Assembly (NCBI RefSeq): GCF_025961225.1
Contig: NZ_JAOQNG010000010.1
Location: 1,752,501 to 1,816,500, forward strand
DNA from: Azospirillum canadense
GTDB lineage: Bacteria; Pseudomonadota; Alphaproteobacteria; Azospirillales; Azospirillaceae
Reading direction: 5' to 3'
DNA length: 64,000 bases
Under the pieces are notes generated by a model that saw only the letters and a list, made by a program, of their open reading frames with translations, had not been told where the DNA came from and searched no databases. A program made the translations under genes and the position numbers. Below are positions 25,338-33,522 of the stretch, one piece after another. Positions within the stretch are counted from its first letter, which is position 1. Every line of letters starts with the position of its first letter.

Positions 25338-26809
25338 GGCGGATTCAAGCGGTCGTCGCAACAGCCTGGTGAAGGAGGTTGCGATGAAGAAGCAGAAGCG
25401 GCGATCGGATCGATCTGGGCGGGCTCCTCTGCGGTCACCTGGCCGGCCCCCTTCGGCACGGCGGGAGGATTGTCGGCGGTTCTGGGCGGCGATCGCGACG
25501 GGACAAGCGAGCGAGGATGCGGCATCTCTGGCAAGCGTGTCGCCCGCGGTGGGAACACGGTGGTTCCGAGAGGCCGGGGGTATGCCACCAGCGAAGTTTG
25601 CGTCATCGGCGAAGCCGCCGTCGGGACGGTACTTGCAGTTTGCGGAGCGGGAGGAGATCGCGTTGCGGCGTGCCCAGGGGCTCGGCGTGCGGGAGATCGC
25701 TCGCCAGCTGGGGCGAGCGGCCTCGACCATTTCCCGGGAACTGCGGCGCAATGCCGCCACCCGCTCGGGCGGGTTGGAGTATCGGGCGACGACCGCGCAG
25801 TGGCACGCCGACCGTTCGGCGCGCCGGCCCAAACCGGCCAAGCTCGTAGTCAATCCAGTCCTGCGCGACTACGTGCAAGAGCGTCTGGCCGGCACGGTGG
25901 TTGCCCCGGACGGCGTGGCGATCCCTGGGCCGGCCGTGACCTGGAAAGCTCGCCGCCATGGGCGTCGGCAGGACCGGCGGTGGGCCAAGGCGTGGAGCCC
26001 CGAACAGATCGCCCGACGCCTGCGGCTCGATTTTCCGGAGGACCCGACGATGCGCATCAGCCATGAGGCCATTTATCAGGCCCTGTTCATTCAAGGCCGA
26101 GGAGCATTGCGTCGCGAGCTTACCGCCTGCCTGCGGACCGGACGGACCCTGCGCGTTCCGATGGCGCGGACCCGCAAACGGGGCAAATCCTTCATCACGC
26201 CGGAGATCATGATCAGCCAACGCCCGACGGAGGTGGCGGATCGGGCGGTGCCGGGACACTGGGAGGGCGATCTCATCATCGGCCTGGGCGGCTCGGCGAT
26301 CGGCACCTTGGTGGAACGGACGACACGGTTCACGATGCTGCTGCATCTGCCCCCGATGCCGGGGCACGCCAGTGGACCACGGGTCAAGAATGGGCCGGCG
26401 CTTGCCGGCCATGGTGCCGAGGCCGTCCGCGACGCCATCGCGCGCACGATCGCAACCTTGCCCGCACAGCTCCGCCGGTCGCTGACTTGGGATCAGGGGG
26501 CGGAGATGGCCCAACACGCCCATATCCGGATCGACACCGGGCTTTGCGTCTACTTCTGCGATCCGCGCAGTCCGTGGCAGCGCGGCACGAACGAGAACAC
26601 CAATGGGCTGCTGCGTCAGTACTTCCCCAAGGGCACCGACCTCGCCGTGCATGACGCCGACACCCTGGCGGCCATCGCACTTGCCCTGAACACCAGACCC
26701 CGCAAAACCCTTGGCTGGAAAACTCCAGCCGAGGCGCTGGACGAACTGCTCCAATCCATCGATAAGGGAGGACGGGAAGAGGCTGTTGCGACGACCGCTT
26801 GAATCCGCC
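25338..26809 (+). mobile_element. IS30-family insertion sequence, intact
   Basis: About 1,472 bases with perfect terminal inverted repeats of 29 bases (left 25338-25366, beginning GGCGGATTCAAGCGGTCGTC; right 26781-26809). CTG flanks both ends (25335-25337 and 26810-26812), consistent with a 3-bp IS30-type target duplication. Removing the element and one CTG restores the right arm of a hairpin repeat (CTCTGTGTCTCCGTG...). One complete transposase gene; no sign of decay. Confidence 0.88.
25384..26802 (+). CDS. IS30-family transposase
   Basis: About 472 residues. N-terminal HTH region (REEIALRRAQGLGVREIARQ, STISRELRRN) recognises the ends. A DDE integrase core follows: D in GHWEGDLIIG, D in LTWDQGAEMAQH, E in NENTNGLLRQYFPKG, all matching IS30. 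The ATG at 25384 has GAAGGAGG upstream; a start at 25321 would lie outside the element. The gene stops 7 bases before the right end. Appears functional. Confidence 0.93.
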   Translation: MKKQKRRSDRSGRAPLRSPGRPPSARREDCRRFWAAIATGQASEDAASLASVSPAVGTRWFREAGGMPPAKFASSAKPPSGRYLQFAEREEIALRRAQGLGVREIARQLGRAASTISRELRRNAATRSGGLEYRATTAQWHADRSARRPKPAKLVVNPVLRDYVQERLAGTVVAPDGVAIPGPAVTWKARRHGRRQDRRWAKAWSPEQIARRLRLDFPEDPTMRISHEAIYQALFIQGRGALRRELTACLRTGRTLRVPMARTRKRGKSFITPEIMISQRPTEVADRAVPGHWEGDLIIGLGGSAIGTLVERTTRFTMLLHLPPMPGHASGPRVKNGPALAGHGAEAVRDAIARTIATLPAQLRRSLTWDQGAEMAQHAHIRIDTGLCVYFCDPRSPWQRGTNENTNGLLRQYFPKGTDLAVHDADTLAAIALALNTRPRKTLGWKTPAEALDELLQSIDKGGREEAVATTA

Positions 26810-26832
26810 CTGTGTCTCCGTGTCTCTGTGGT
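26810..26832. repeat. Right arm of the IS30-split hairpin repeat
   Basis: CTGTGTCTCCGTGTCTCTGT and following bases complete the palindrome begun at 25281. Compared with the left arm two positions no longer pair (one G-T, one A-C), unlike the intact copies, which pair perfectly. Confidence 0.7.
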
Positions 26833-26850
26833 GATCCCCCGGCTGTTGCG

Positions 26851-27609
26851 TTACAAAGCCGGCCGGCGGACCCCGGTGATGCGCTCGGCACGGGCGGCGA
26901 CGTCGGACAGCGGCTCGATCACCACGGACATGGTGAAGACGGTGGCGTGCAGCAGCGTGCTGCCGTCCAGCATGATCCCGACATGGCCGGGGAAGAACAC
27001 GATGTCGCCGCGCTGGTAATCGACACCTTGACCGTCTTCCGACAGCATCGGCCCCAGCCGGTCGTCGTTGCGCTGGAAGCCGCTGGAATGCCGGGTAACG
27101 ATCCCGGAGGCCTGCAGCGCCACCTTCACGAGGCCCGAGCAGTCGATGCCGAACCCGCTCCGCCCGCCCCAGACGTAGGGCGTCTCCAGGAAGCGCAGGG
27201 CGGTCTCCACGGGGACGGTGTCCAGCGGGCGGGCGACCGGCTCCAGCTGCTTGCTGAAGACCCACAGCCCGTCATTAAGGCGGCACCAGCCGGCCTCGTT
27301 CTCCTCCGCCACCGTTACGAGGCTGCCGAAGCTGAGGGTCGCGACCGGCACCGCCTTGTGGGTGGGGGCCGGGTGCAGGTTGGCCGTCCGGCCGCGGACG
27401 CGGTGGGTCGGGGCGGTCGGCTCGGCGTGCGCGACGCCGGGCGCAAGCCAGCCGGTGTAGCCGTCGATCCGGCATTCGGCCTTCAACCAGTCGCCGTCGC
27501 GGTCGAGAATGGTGAAGGTCTCGCCGAACAGCAATTCGCTGGTCTGGGGAACGCCGTCCCGTGGTTCTTCCAGGAGAACGGCGTGGGGGATCTTAATCTG
27601 GCGGATCAT
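26851..27609 (-). CDS. NlpC/P60 cysteine peptidase with SH3-like N-terminal domains
   Basis: About 252 residues. Residues 1-120 contain two SH3-like segments (LLFGETFTILDRDGDWLKAE; LSFGSLVTVAEENEAGW). The C-terminal NlpC/P60 domain has YVWGGRSGFGIDCSGL with catalytic Cys157 and GHVGIM with His209. Such enzymes cut the D-Glu-diaminopimelate bond of cell-wall peptides. No signal peptide is visible, which suits a cytoplasmic muropeptide-recycling role as in YkfC-like enzymes, but this is inference. It converges on the IS30 element. Confidence 0.85.
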   Translation of the reverse strand: MIRQIKIPHAVLLEEPRDGVPQTSELLFGETFTILDRDGDWLKAECRIDGYTGWLAPGVAHAEPTAPTHRVRGRTANLHPAPTHKAVPVATLSFGSLVTVAEENEAGWCRLNDGLWVFSKQLEPVARPLDTVPVETALRFLETPYVWGGRSGFGIDCSGLVKVALQASGIVTRHSSGFQRNDDRLGPMLSEDGQGVDYQRGDIVFFPGHVGIMLDGSTLLHATVFTMSVVIEPLSDVAARAERITGVRRPAL

Positions 27610-27723
27610 GGGTGATACGCTAGTTCCGGCATGGTCTTAAAGCAAGCCTGGGGGCCAATCACCGCAACCCTCCCGAAGCCTCAGCTTTGCTATGGACTTG
27701 TTCCTGCACGACAGGAGGAGGCT

Positions 27724-28656
27724 ATGGCGAACCGTTCGATGCGAATGGTGCTGATGGGGCTTGCTGGCATGACCGGCGTTTGGGTGACCGGCGTGGCCCA
27801 GGCGGCGCCGCCCCACTGCGAGAACATTACCGTCGACGACCTGCGCCAAGCCTGCATCGAGCGCGTCGCCCGCTGCGAGCCGCTGAAGTCGGCCGCCGAG
27901 CGGGACGACTGCTATCGCGGCCGCAGCCAGAAGGCGGCAGAGGCCGGTGCTGCGAACGGTCCGATCCGCCTGACGCCGAACGCCGGGACCCCACCGGCCA
28001 AGGTCGCCCCCGCCCCCGCCCCGGCTCCCGTTCCCGCCGCTCCGGCCGTGGCCGCTCCGACGCCGGTCACGCCCCCGCCATCACCCCCGCCGCAGGCGCA
28101 GCCCCCGGTTCCGGCTCCGGTCCGGACCCAGGCGGCTCCTCCGGTGGTGGTGCGGCCGGGTCAGCCGCCCGCCGCGACCGCGCCTGCGCCCATCCCGCAG
28201 CCGACCGCGAAGGCTGACCCGGCCCAAATTCCCCAGCCGCCGCGTCCGCCCGCGGAGGCGCTCAAGGCCGTACGCCCTGCCCCGGCCCCGGCGCCAGTTC
28301 CCGCGGCGGTGACGGCCCCTCCCCGCTCCGCTCCGGGCGACGGAATGGACACGGTGCGCGGCTTCTACGAGGCGCTGGCCCAGGCCGACGGCGCGCGGGC
28401 CAACGGCTTCCTGGTTCCGGAAAAGCGCAACAGCGGCGCCTACGAGGTCGGCTCCATGAGCCGCTATTACGCCAACATGCGCGAGCCGCTGCGCCTGATC
28501 GCCGCCGAGCCGATGGGCACCGACGCCGCCCGCGTGCGCTACCACTACGTCTACGCCAACGGCCGGGTCTGCGAAGGTGCGGCCGAGGTGTCCCTTTCCC
28601 GCCGCGACGGCGGGCGTCCGCTGATCGAGCGCATCCGCGCGCTGAACGGTTGCTGA
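27724..28656 (+). CDS. Secreted protein with Pro/Ala-rich linker, unknown function
   Basis: About 310 residues. A Sec signal peptide covers the first ~27 residues (cleavage near AQA-AP). A short Cys-containing segment follows (HCENITVDDLRQACIERVARC). Residues ~85-215 are almost entirely Pro, Ala and Val, a linker that could span the periplasm or cell wall. The C-terminal ~95 residues look globular (GMDTVRGFYEALAQADGARA, then SRYYANMREPLRLIA), possibly NTF2-like. GGAGGAGGCT lies before the ATG at 27724. Confidence 0.7.
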   Translation: MANRSMRMVLMGLAGMTGVWVTGVAQAAPPHCENITVDDLRQACIERVARCEPLKSAAERDDCYRGRSQKAAEAGAANGPIRLTPNAGTPPAKVAPAPAPAPVPAAPAVAAPTPVTPPPSPPPQAQPPVPAPVRTQAAPPVVVRPGQPPAATAPAPIPQPTAKADPAQIPQPPRPPAEALKAVRPAPAPAPVPAAVTAPPRSAPGDGMDTVRGFYEALAQADGARANGFLVPEKRNSGAYEVGSMSRYYANMREPLRLIAAEPMGTDAARVRYHYVYANGRVCEGAAEVSLSRRDGGRPLIERIRALNGC

Positions 28657-28678
28657 GTACGGCTGCTGACGACGTCCG

Positions 28679-29740
28679 CTAGACCGTCCGCGTGACCTTG
28701 CTCAGGCTGGGTGGACGGTCGGGGTCAAGGCCGCGGGCGAGCGCTGCATCCGCGGCCAGCGGGTAGAAGGCCTGCACCGCTGCCAGCGGGTCCAGCATCG
28801 GGTGCAGCGGGGCCGGCAAGGGCAGCGGCGTGTGGGCGAGGTCCAGCGCGTCGGCCACCGGCGAGGCCACCAGCAGGTGGGCGCCCTGCCCGCGCAGGCG
28901 CTTTGCCAACTCCAGAACACCGGGCAAGGTCGCGTCCGGCAGGGCGACCAGCAGCACCGGCAAGGCGTCGTGGACCAGCGCCACGGGTCCGTGCAATAGG
29001 TCCGCCGCGCTCAGCGCCTCGGCGTGCAGCGTGCAGGTTTCCTTCAGCTTGGTCGCCATCTCCTGCGCCACGGGAAAGCCGTAGCCGCGCCCGACCACCA
29101 GCAGCGACCGCGCGTCACGCAGAATTGGTAACGCCACCGACCAGTCGCGTGCGGCGGCCTCGCGCAACCGGTCGGGCAAGGCGGTCAGCGCCGTTTCAAG
29201 CTCTGCGTCGGGCTTCCAGGCGGCCACCAGGGACGCGGCGGCGGACAGGCTGCACAGGAAGCTTTTGGTCGCGGCGACGGACTGCTCCGGCCCAGCGTAC
29301 AAGGCCAGGCAATGTTCGGCGGCCTGGGTGAGGGGAGACTCCACCTCGTTGACCAGCGCCAGCGTCAGGGCACCGTCGGCGCGCGCCCGCTCGACCACGG
29401 TGACGAGGTCGGGGCTTTCGCCGGATTGAGAGATGGCGAGGACGAGGGCGTCCTTCAGGCGCAGCCGCGCCCCGTACAGCGTGACCGCCGACGGAGCCGC
29501 CGGTGCGGTGACAAGGCCGAGCGCCGTCTCGAACAGGGCGCGGGCGTAGCCCGCGGCATGGCCGGAGCTTCCACGCGCGACGGAGACCGCAAAGGCCGGC
29601 GGGCGGTTGCGGAGGAGCGTTGCAAGATCAGCGTAGGCTTGGCCGTTCGCGCGGAGCTGCGCCGCGATGCGGTCGGGGGTGGAGAGGGCTTCGGCGCGCA
29701 TGAGGGCGCCGGGGTGGTGAGAGGTCTTTGAGTCGGTCAC
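28679..29740 (-). CDS. SIS-domain protein, GlmS C-terminal/AgaS-like
   Basis: About 353 residues with two SIS sugar-phosphate isomerase domains: SVARGSSGHAAGYA near residue 55 with SQSGESPDLV near 105, and VVGRGYGFPVAQEMATKLKET near 215. It lacks the glutaminase half of GlmS, so it is expected to act as an aminosugar-phosphate deaminase or isomerase. The start is uncertain: GTG at 29740 or ATG at 29701. Its 5' end abuts a palindromic repeat. Two iteron-like 16-mers lie inside it. Confidence 0.75.
   Translation of the reverse strand: MTDSKTSHHPGALMRAEALSTPDRIAAQLRANGQAYADLATLLRNRPPAFAVSVARGSSGHAAGYARALFETALGLVTAPAAPSAVTLYGARLRLKDALVLAISQSGESPDLVTVVERARADGALTLALVNEVESPLTQAAEHCLALYAGPEQSVAATKSFLCSLSAAASLVAAWKPDAELETALTALPDRLREAAARDWSVALPILRDARSLLVVGRGYGFPVAQEMATKLKETCTLHAEALSAADLLHGPVALVHDALPVLLVALPDATLPGVLELAKRLRGQGAHLLVASPVADALDLAHTPLPLPAPLHPMLDPLAAVQAFYPLAADAALARGLDPDRPPSLSKVTRTV
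29119..29134 (+). repeat. Iteron-like 16-mer inside the SIS-domain gene (first)
   Basis: CGCAGAATTGGTAACG, identical to the origin unit at 9358-9373, 20 kb from the origin, antisense to the coding strand. Confidence 0.55.
29192..29207 (-). repeat. Iteron-like 16-mer inside the SIS-domain gene (second)
   Basis: Minus-strand CGCAGAGCTTGAAACG, 58 bases from the previous copy and inverted to it. Two mismatches from consensus. Confidence 0.35.
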
Positions 29741-29745
29741 GGTTT

Positions 29746-29850
29746 CCCCCACCCTAACCCTCCCCCGCTGGGCGGGGGAGGGGACTGCCGCCGCTTTCCC
29801 GCGAAGCTTAGCTCCCTCCCCTGCCCAGCGGGGGACGGTCGGGGTGGGGG
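29746..29850. repeat. Paired GC-rich palindromic repeat, about 105 bases
   Basis: Inverted units ending CCCCCACCCTAACCC and GGTCGGGGTGGGGG around a spacer ACTGCCGCCGCTTTCCC. The same spacer recurs in opposite orientation in the copy at 38222-38329. Confidence 0.7.
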
Positions 29851-29866
29851 CAAGCGTAACAGAAGC

Positions 29867-31993
29867 TCAGCCTCGCCGCGCGCCCGTCTTCCCTGGTCCC
29901 GGCTTCCCGCCCCCCGGCGCCGTCCGCCGGCCCTTGCCGGCCTGTTGCGTGTAGAAGGTTTTGCCCGGCGCCGGCTTCGCCGCCCGTGCGGCCCCGCCCG
30001 TGGGCTGCCATGCCGGGACCAGTTGATGCTCGGCCGGGCCGATCAGGTCGGTGCGGCCCATGCGCTTCAGGGCGTCGCGCAGGACCGGCCAGTTCTCCGG
30101 GTCGTGGTAGCGCAGGAAGGCCTTGTGCAGACGGCGCTGCTTCAGGCCCTTGGCCGAGAAGACCTCCTCCGAGCCCTCGCGGCGGATCGGGCGCAGCGGG
30201 TTGCGGTCGCTGTGGTACATGGCCGTTGCCTGGGCCATGGGCGTGGGCAGGAAGGTCTGCACCTGGTCGGCCTTGAAGCCGTTCCGCTTCAGCCACAGGG
30301 CGAGGTTCATCATGTCCTCGTCCGTGGTGCCGGGGTGGGCGGCGATGAAGTAAGGGATCAGGTACAGCTTCTTGCCGGCCGCCTTCGCCGCCTTCTCGAA
30401 CATCTCCTTGAAGCGGTCGTAGGTACCGATGCCCGGCTTCATCATCTTGGACAGCGGGCCAGTCTCGGTGTGCTCCGGCGCGATCTTCAGGTAGCCGCCG
30501 ACGTGGTGGGTCACCAGTTCCTTCACATACTCCGGGCTGCGGACGGCGAGGTCGTAGCGCAGGCCCGAGGCGATGTTGATCTTCCGCACGCCGGGGATGG
30601 CGCGCGCCTTGCGGTACAGCTGGATCAGCGAGCTGTGGTCGGTGTTCAGGTTCTTGCAGATGTCCGGATAGACGCAGGACGGGCGGCGGCAGACCGCCTC
30701 GATCGCCTTGTCCTTGCAGGCCATGCGGTACATGTTGGCGGTCGGCCCGCCCAGGTCGGAGACGACGCCGGTGAAGCCCTTCACCTTGTCGCGCATCTCC
30801 TCGATCTCCTTGAGGATCGACCCCTCCGACCGGCTCTGGATGATGCGGCCCTCATGCTCGGTGATGGAGCAGAAGGAGCAGCCGCCGAAGCAGCCGCGCA
30901 TGATGTTGACCGAGAAGCGGATCATCTCCCACGCAGGGATGCGCGCGTCGCCGTAGGACGGGTGCGGCGCGCGGGCGTAGGGCAGGCCATAGACGCCGTC
31001 CATCTCCGCCGTGGTCAGCGGGATCGGCGGCGGGGTCAGCCATAGGTCCTTGTCGCCGTGGCGCTGGACCAGCGCGCGGGCGTTGCCGGGGTTGCTTTCC
31101 TGGTGCAGCACGCGCGACGCATGGGCGTAGAGCAGCTTGTCGGCGCTGACCTGCTCGTAGGCGGGCAGGCGCACGACGGTGTGGTCGGCACCGGCGGCGC
31201 GCGGCGTGGCCGGGGTCAGCTCGTCGATGCTGCTGCTATCGATGACCGCCCAGCCCTCGGGCACCGCGTTGCGGATGATGGCCGTGCCGCGGATGTCGTC
31301 GATCTCCCGGGCCTTGTCCCCGGCGGCGATGCGGCGGGCGACGTCGACGATGGCGCGCTCCGCGTTGCCGTAGCAGAGGATGTCGGCCTTGGCGTCCACC
31401 AGGACGGAACGGCGGACCTTCTCGCTCCAATGGTCGTACTGGGCGATGCGGCGCAGGGATGCCTCGATGCCGCCCAGCACGATGGGCACGTCCTTGTAGG
31501 CCTCGCGGCAGCGCTGGCTGTAGACGATCACCGCGCGGTCCGGGCGCTTCCCGCCCTCGTCGTTCGGGGTGTAGCTGTCGTTGTGGCGCAGGCGGCGGTC
31601 CGAGGTGTAGCGGTTCACCATGCTGTCCATGTTGCCGCCGGTCACCCCGAAGAACAGGTTCGGCTTGCCCAGCGCCTTGAACGGTTCCGCGCTGCTCCAG
31701 TCCGGCTGGGCGATGATGCCGACGCGGTAGCCCTGCGCCTCCAGCAGGCGGCCGATGATCGCCATGCCGAAGCTGGGGTGGTCGATGTAGGCGTCGCCCG
31801 TCACCACGATAATGTCGCAGCTGTCCCAGCCCAGCCGGTCCATCTCCGCCCGCGACATCGGCAGGAAGGGCGCCGGCTCGCGCTCCCCCGTCCGAAATTC
31901 CGGGGCCCGGAACTTTGGGTGGGAGAAGATGTCCGCCGCCGTCGGCATGACGGTGTCTGCTTGGGCGTCGGTGGGGAGAGTGGCGTTGAGCAT
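29867..31993 (-). CDS. YgiQ-family radical SAM protein
   Basis: About 708 residues, full length for the family. The N-terminal B12-binding-like region (CDIIVVTGDAYIDHPSFG) is followed by the radical SAM cluster motif RGCFGGCSFC near residue 370. The segment HQESNPGNARALVQRHGD and the Arg/Lys-rich C-terminus are typical of YgiQ. The reaction catalysed by YgiQ is not established. Strong family assignment, unknown function. No clear operon partner. Confidence 0.88.
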   Translation of the reverse strand: MLNATLPTDAQADTVMPTAADIFSHPKFRAPEFRTGEREPAPFLPMSRAEMDRLGWDSCDIIVVTGDAYIDHPSFGMAIIGRLLEAQGYRVGIIAQPDWSSAEPFKALGKPNLFFGVTGGNMDSMVNRYTSDRRLRHNDSYTPNDEGGKRPDRAVIVYSQRCREAYKDVPIVLGGIEASLRRIAQYDHWSEKVRRSVLVDAKADILCYGNAERAIVDVARRIAAGDKAREIDDIRGTAIIRNAVPEGWAVIDSSSIDELTPATPRAAGADHTVVRLPAYEQVSADKLLYAHASRVLHQESNPGNARALVQRHGDKDLWLTPPPIPLTTAEMDGVYGLPYARAPHPSYGDARIPAWEMIRFSVNIMRGCFGGCSFCSITEHEGRIIQSRSEGSILKEIEEMRDKVKGFTGVVSDLGGPTANMYRMACKDKAIEAVCRRPSCVYPDICKNLNTDHSSLIQLYRKARAIPGVRKINIASGLRYDLAVRSPEYVKELVTHHVGGYLKIAPEHTETGPLSKMMKPGIGTYDRFKEMFEKAAKAAGKKLYLIPYFIAAHPGTTDEDMMNLALWLKRNGFKADQVQTFLPTPMAQATAMYHSDRNPLRPIRREGSEEVFSAKGLKQRRLHKAFLRYHDPENWPVLRDALKRMGRTDLIGPAEHQLVPAWQPTGGAARAAKPAPGKTFYTQQAGKGRRTAPGGGKPGPGKTGARRG

Positions 31994-32234
31994 GACGCTG
32001 TCCGTTCGGGCCGCCGGGGCGGCCGTGCTGCGTGAAGGGGTGTCGGTCGTAGCGGGGGCATCCGCGATGTCCCGCCTTTGGCCCTCAGTCCCTACGGAAC
32101 CGCCCGGGTGCGGTCAAGGATTGCCTGAGCGGCGGGGTCAACATTCTGCGCGGCGCTACGAACGAGGCCCCCTATGAACGCGACTATGTGTGCAGGCGGG
32201 GCGGTGCCGACAAGGCCCGCCATGTCCTTTCGGC

Positions 32235-32260
32235 GGAACGCGCCGATGCAACGTCCTGTT
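32235..32260 (+). promoter_or_regulatory. Candidate EcfG-type stress promoter
   Basis: GGAAC (32235-32239) and TGTT (32257-32260) are 17 bases apart, the same layout as at 6670. It lies about 45 bases before the gene at 32306. The rest of the 312-base gap after the ygiQ-like start (31994-32305) shows nothing I can name. Confidence 0.4.
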
Positions 32261-32305
32261 GGGACGGGCAGGCACTTGTTTCGACCACAAGCGAGGAGGC
32301 CCGGT

Positions 32306-32605
32306 ATGAGTTCCGACAAGCGACACGGCGATCAGCGCGACGAACCGCTCGACATTCGATCCACGCGCGAAGGCCTTTCCGTTGACGAGGAGAAGGCCGG
32401 CTTCCAGAACGTCGAGGGGCCGGGCGCCCGCCCCGGCGAGCGGAGCCTGTCGGTCGGCGAAGGTAGCCCGGAGGCCCGCGCACTCGACGCTGGGAACGAG
32501 GAACCGGAGGATCTCGATGTCGGCCCCGGTGTGGACTCCGCGACCACCGGCAGCGTCCACGCGCCGACGACCAACGCCGGCAAGCAGCGGAATGACCGGA
32601 CATGA
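32306..32605 (+). CDS. Small hydrophilic protein of unknown function
   Basis: About 99 residues, highly charged, without hydrophobic segments and rich in Glu, Asp, Gly and Ser, so probably disordered. The ATG at 32306 has GAGGAGG 7 bases upstream; longer starts lack one. Its stop overlaps the next start by 4 bases, so it is co-translated with the ferritin-like protein. Function unknown; a stress role is inferred from the promoter and neighbour. Confidence 0.6.
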   Translation: MSSDKRHGDQRDEPLDIRSTREGLSVDEEKAGFQNVEGPGARPGERSLSVGEGSPEARALDAGNEEPEDLDVGPGVDSATTGSVHAPTTNAGKQRNDRT

Positions 32606-33213
32606 TGCGCCTGATGCCCGGCTCTGCGGTGAATGACCTGAACGTTCCGGACCCCGCAGCGTTGCAGGCGGAGTTGACCGACCTGCTGCAGCTGGAACAC
32701 GACGCCCTGCCCGCCTACTCCATCGCCATCGCGTCGCTGCGCGACCCGGTGCTGCGGGACGACCTGCGCGCCCACCGGGCCGACCATGAGCGGCATGTGG
32801 AGGCGTTGTCGGCGCTGATCCGCGACCGCAACGGCATTCCGCTGCTGTTGCCGCATGTGCCCACGGGCTTCTTCAAGCTGGCGGTGCAGGCAGCGGGTGC
32901 CCCCGGCGGTGACCGCGCCGTGCTGTTGGCCTTCCTGTCGAACGAATGGCAGTCGCAGGAAAAATACGCCCGCCACGCCGCCCGCCCGCACGGTCCGGAC
33001 GTGGCCGCCGTGCTCCGCCGTCACGCCGACGACGAAGCGCGGCACTACGCCTGGGCGCGCGACGCGCTGGACGTGATGGGCTGTGGGTCCGACACGATAG
33101 TCGGGATGATGGCCAACGCCTTCTCCCGCTTCCACGGCACCACCGCCGACGCGGTGGAAGGCGCCGGGCGGGTCGCCCTTGAAACGGTGATGCGGACCCT
33201 GCGCGCCGCGTGA
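32602..33213 (+). CDS. Ferritin-like (four-helix) protein
   Basis: About 203 residues, mostly helical. Candidate metal ligands are spaced as in ferritin-like diiron folds: E in LLQLEHDALPAY, E and H in DHERHVEAL, E in SNEWQSQEKYARH, and E/H in HADDEARHYAWA. The family may store iron, act as an oxidase, or handle stress. ATG at 32602 overlaps the preceding stop. Part of a likely three-gene set with 32306 and 33251. Confidence 0.75.
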   Translation: MMRLMPGSAVNDLNVPDPAALQAELTDLLQLEHDALPAYSIAIASLRDPVLRDDLRAHRADHERHVEALSALIRDRNGIPLLLPHVPTGFFKLAVQAAGAPGGDRAVLLAFLSNEWQSQEKYARHAARPHGPDVAAVLRRHADDEARHYAWARDALDVMGCGSDTIVGMMANAFSRFHGTTADAVEGAGRVALETVMRTLRAA

Positions 33214-33250
33214 GCGTTGTCATTCCACAAAGCAAAAGCGGAGGGATTGA

Positions 33251-33409
33251 ATGAGCGACAAGCCCCAGGCCGACTCCCCGCGCGAGGACAAGACCAAGAC
33301 TCCCGGCGACGGCACGCTCCAGGATGCCACCCCGGCTGGCCTGTCGGCCGAGGAGTTGCGCAAGCGTGCGGAGGAGGATGACAGCTCCGCCCAGCCGGGC
33401 ACTGGCTGA
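33251..33409 (+). CDS. 52-residue charged protein of unknown function
   Basis: A short frame starting MSDKPQADSPREDKTKTPGD and ending near SSAQPGTG. GGAGGG lies 6 bases before the ATG. It is strongly hydrophilic, with Lys, Asp and Glu throughout, and resembles the disordered style of the 32306 protein. G/C third positions support coding. It is followed by a palindrome and a strong terminator. Confidence 0.6.
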   Translation: MSDKPQADSPREDKTKTPGDGTLQDATPAGLSAEELRKRAEEDDSSAQPGTG

Positions 33410-33429
33410 CCGTCGTTGCGACGCTTCGG

Positions 33430-33451
33430 TCTCATACGACGTCGTATGAGA
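33430..33451. repeat. Perfect 22-bp palindrome, core CATACGACGTCGTATG
   Basis: Every base of the 22 pairs (TCT...AGA ends). No spacer, so it is unlikely to be an RNA terminator and looks like a protein-binding site for a dimer. An 18/20 copy of its inner 20 bases lies at 9658-9677 beside parA. Confidence 0.6.
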
Positions 33452-33461
33452 AAACAAGGCT

Positions 33462-33508
33462 CCAACGAAAAAGCCCGGCGACACGCGGTCGCCGGGCTTT
33501 TTCGTTGG
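33462..33508. terminator. Strong bidirectional intrinsic terminator
   Basis: A 20-bp perfect stem (CCAACGAAAAAGCCCGGCGA and its complement) with a 7-base loop. The A-run and T-run are inside the stem, so it works in both directions. It separates the converging genes at 33251 and 33523. Confidence 0.85.
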
Positions 33509-33522
33509 TTCCACGGTACGGT

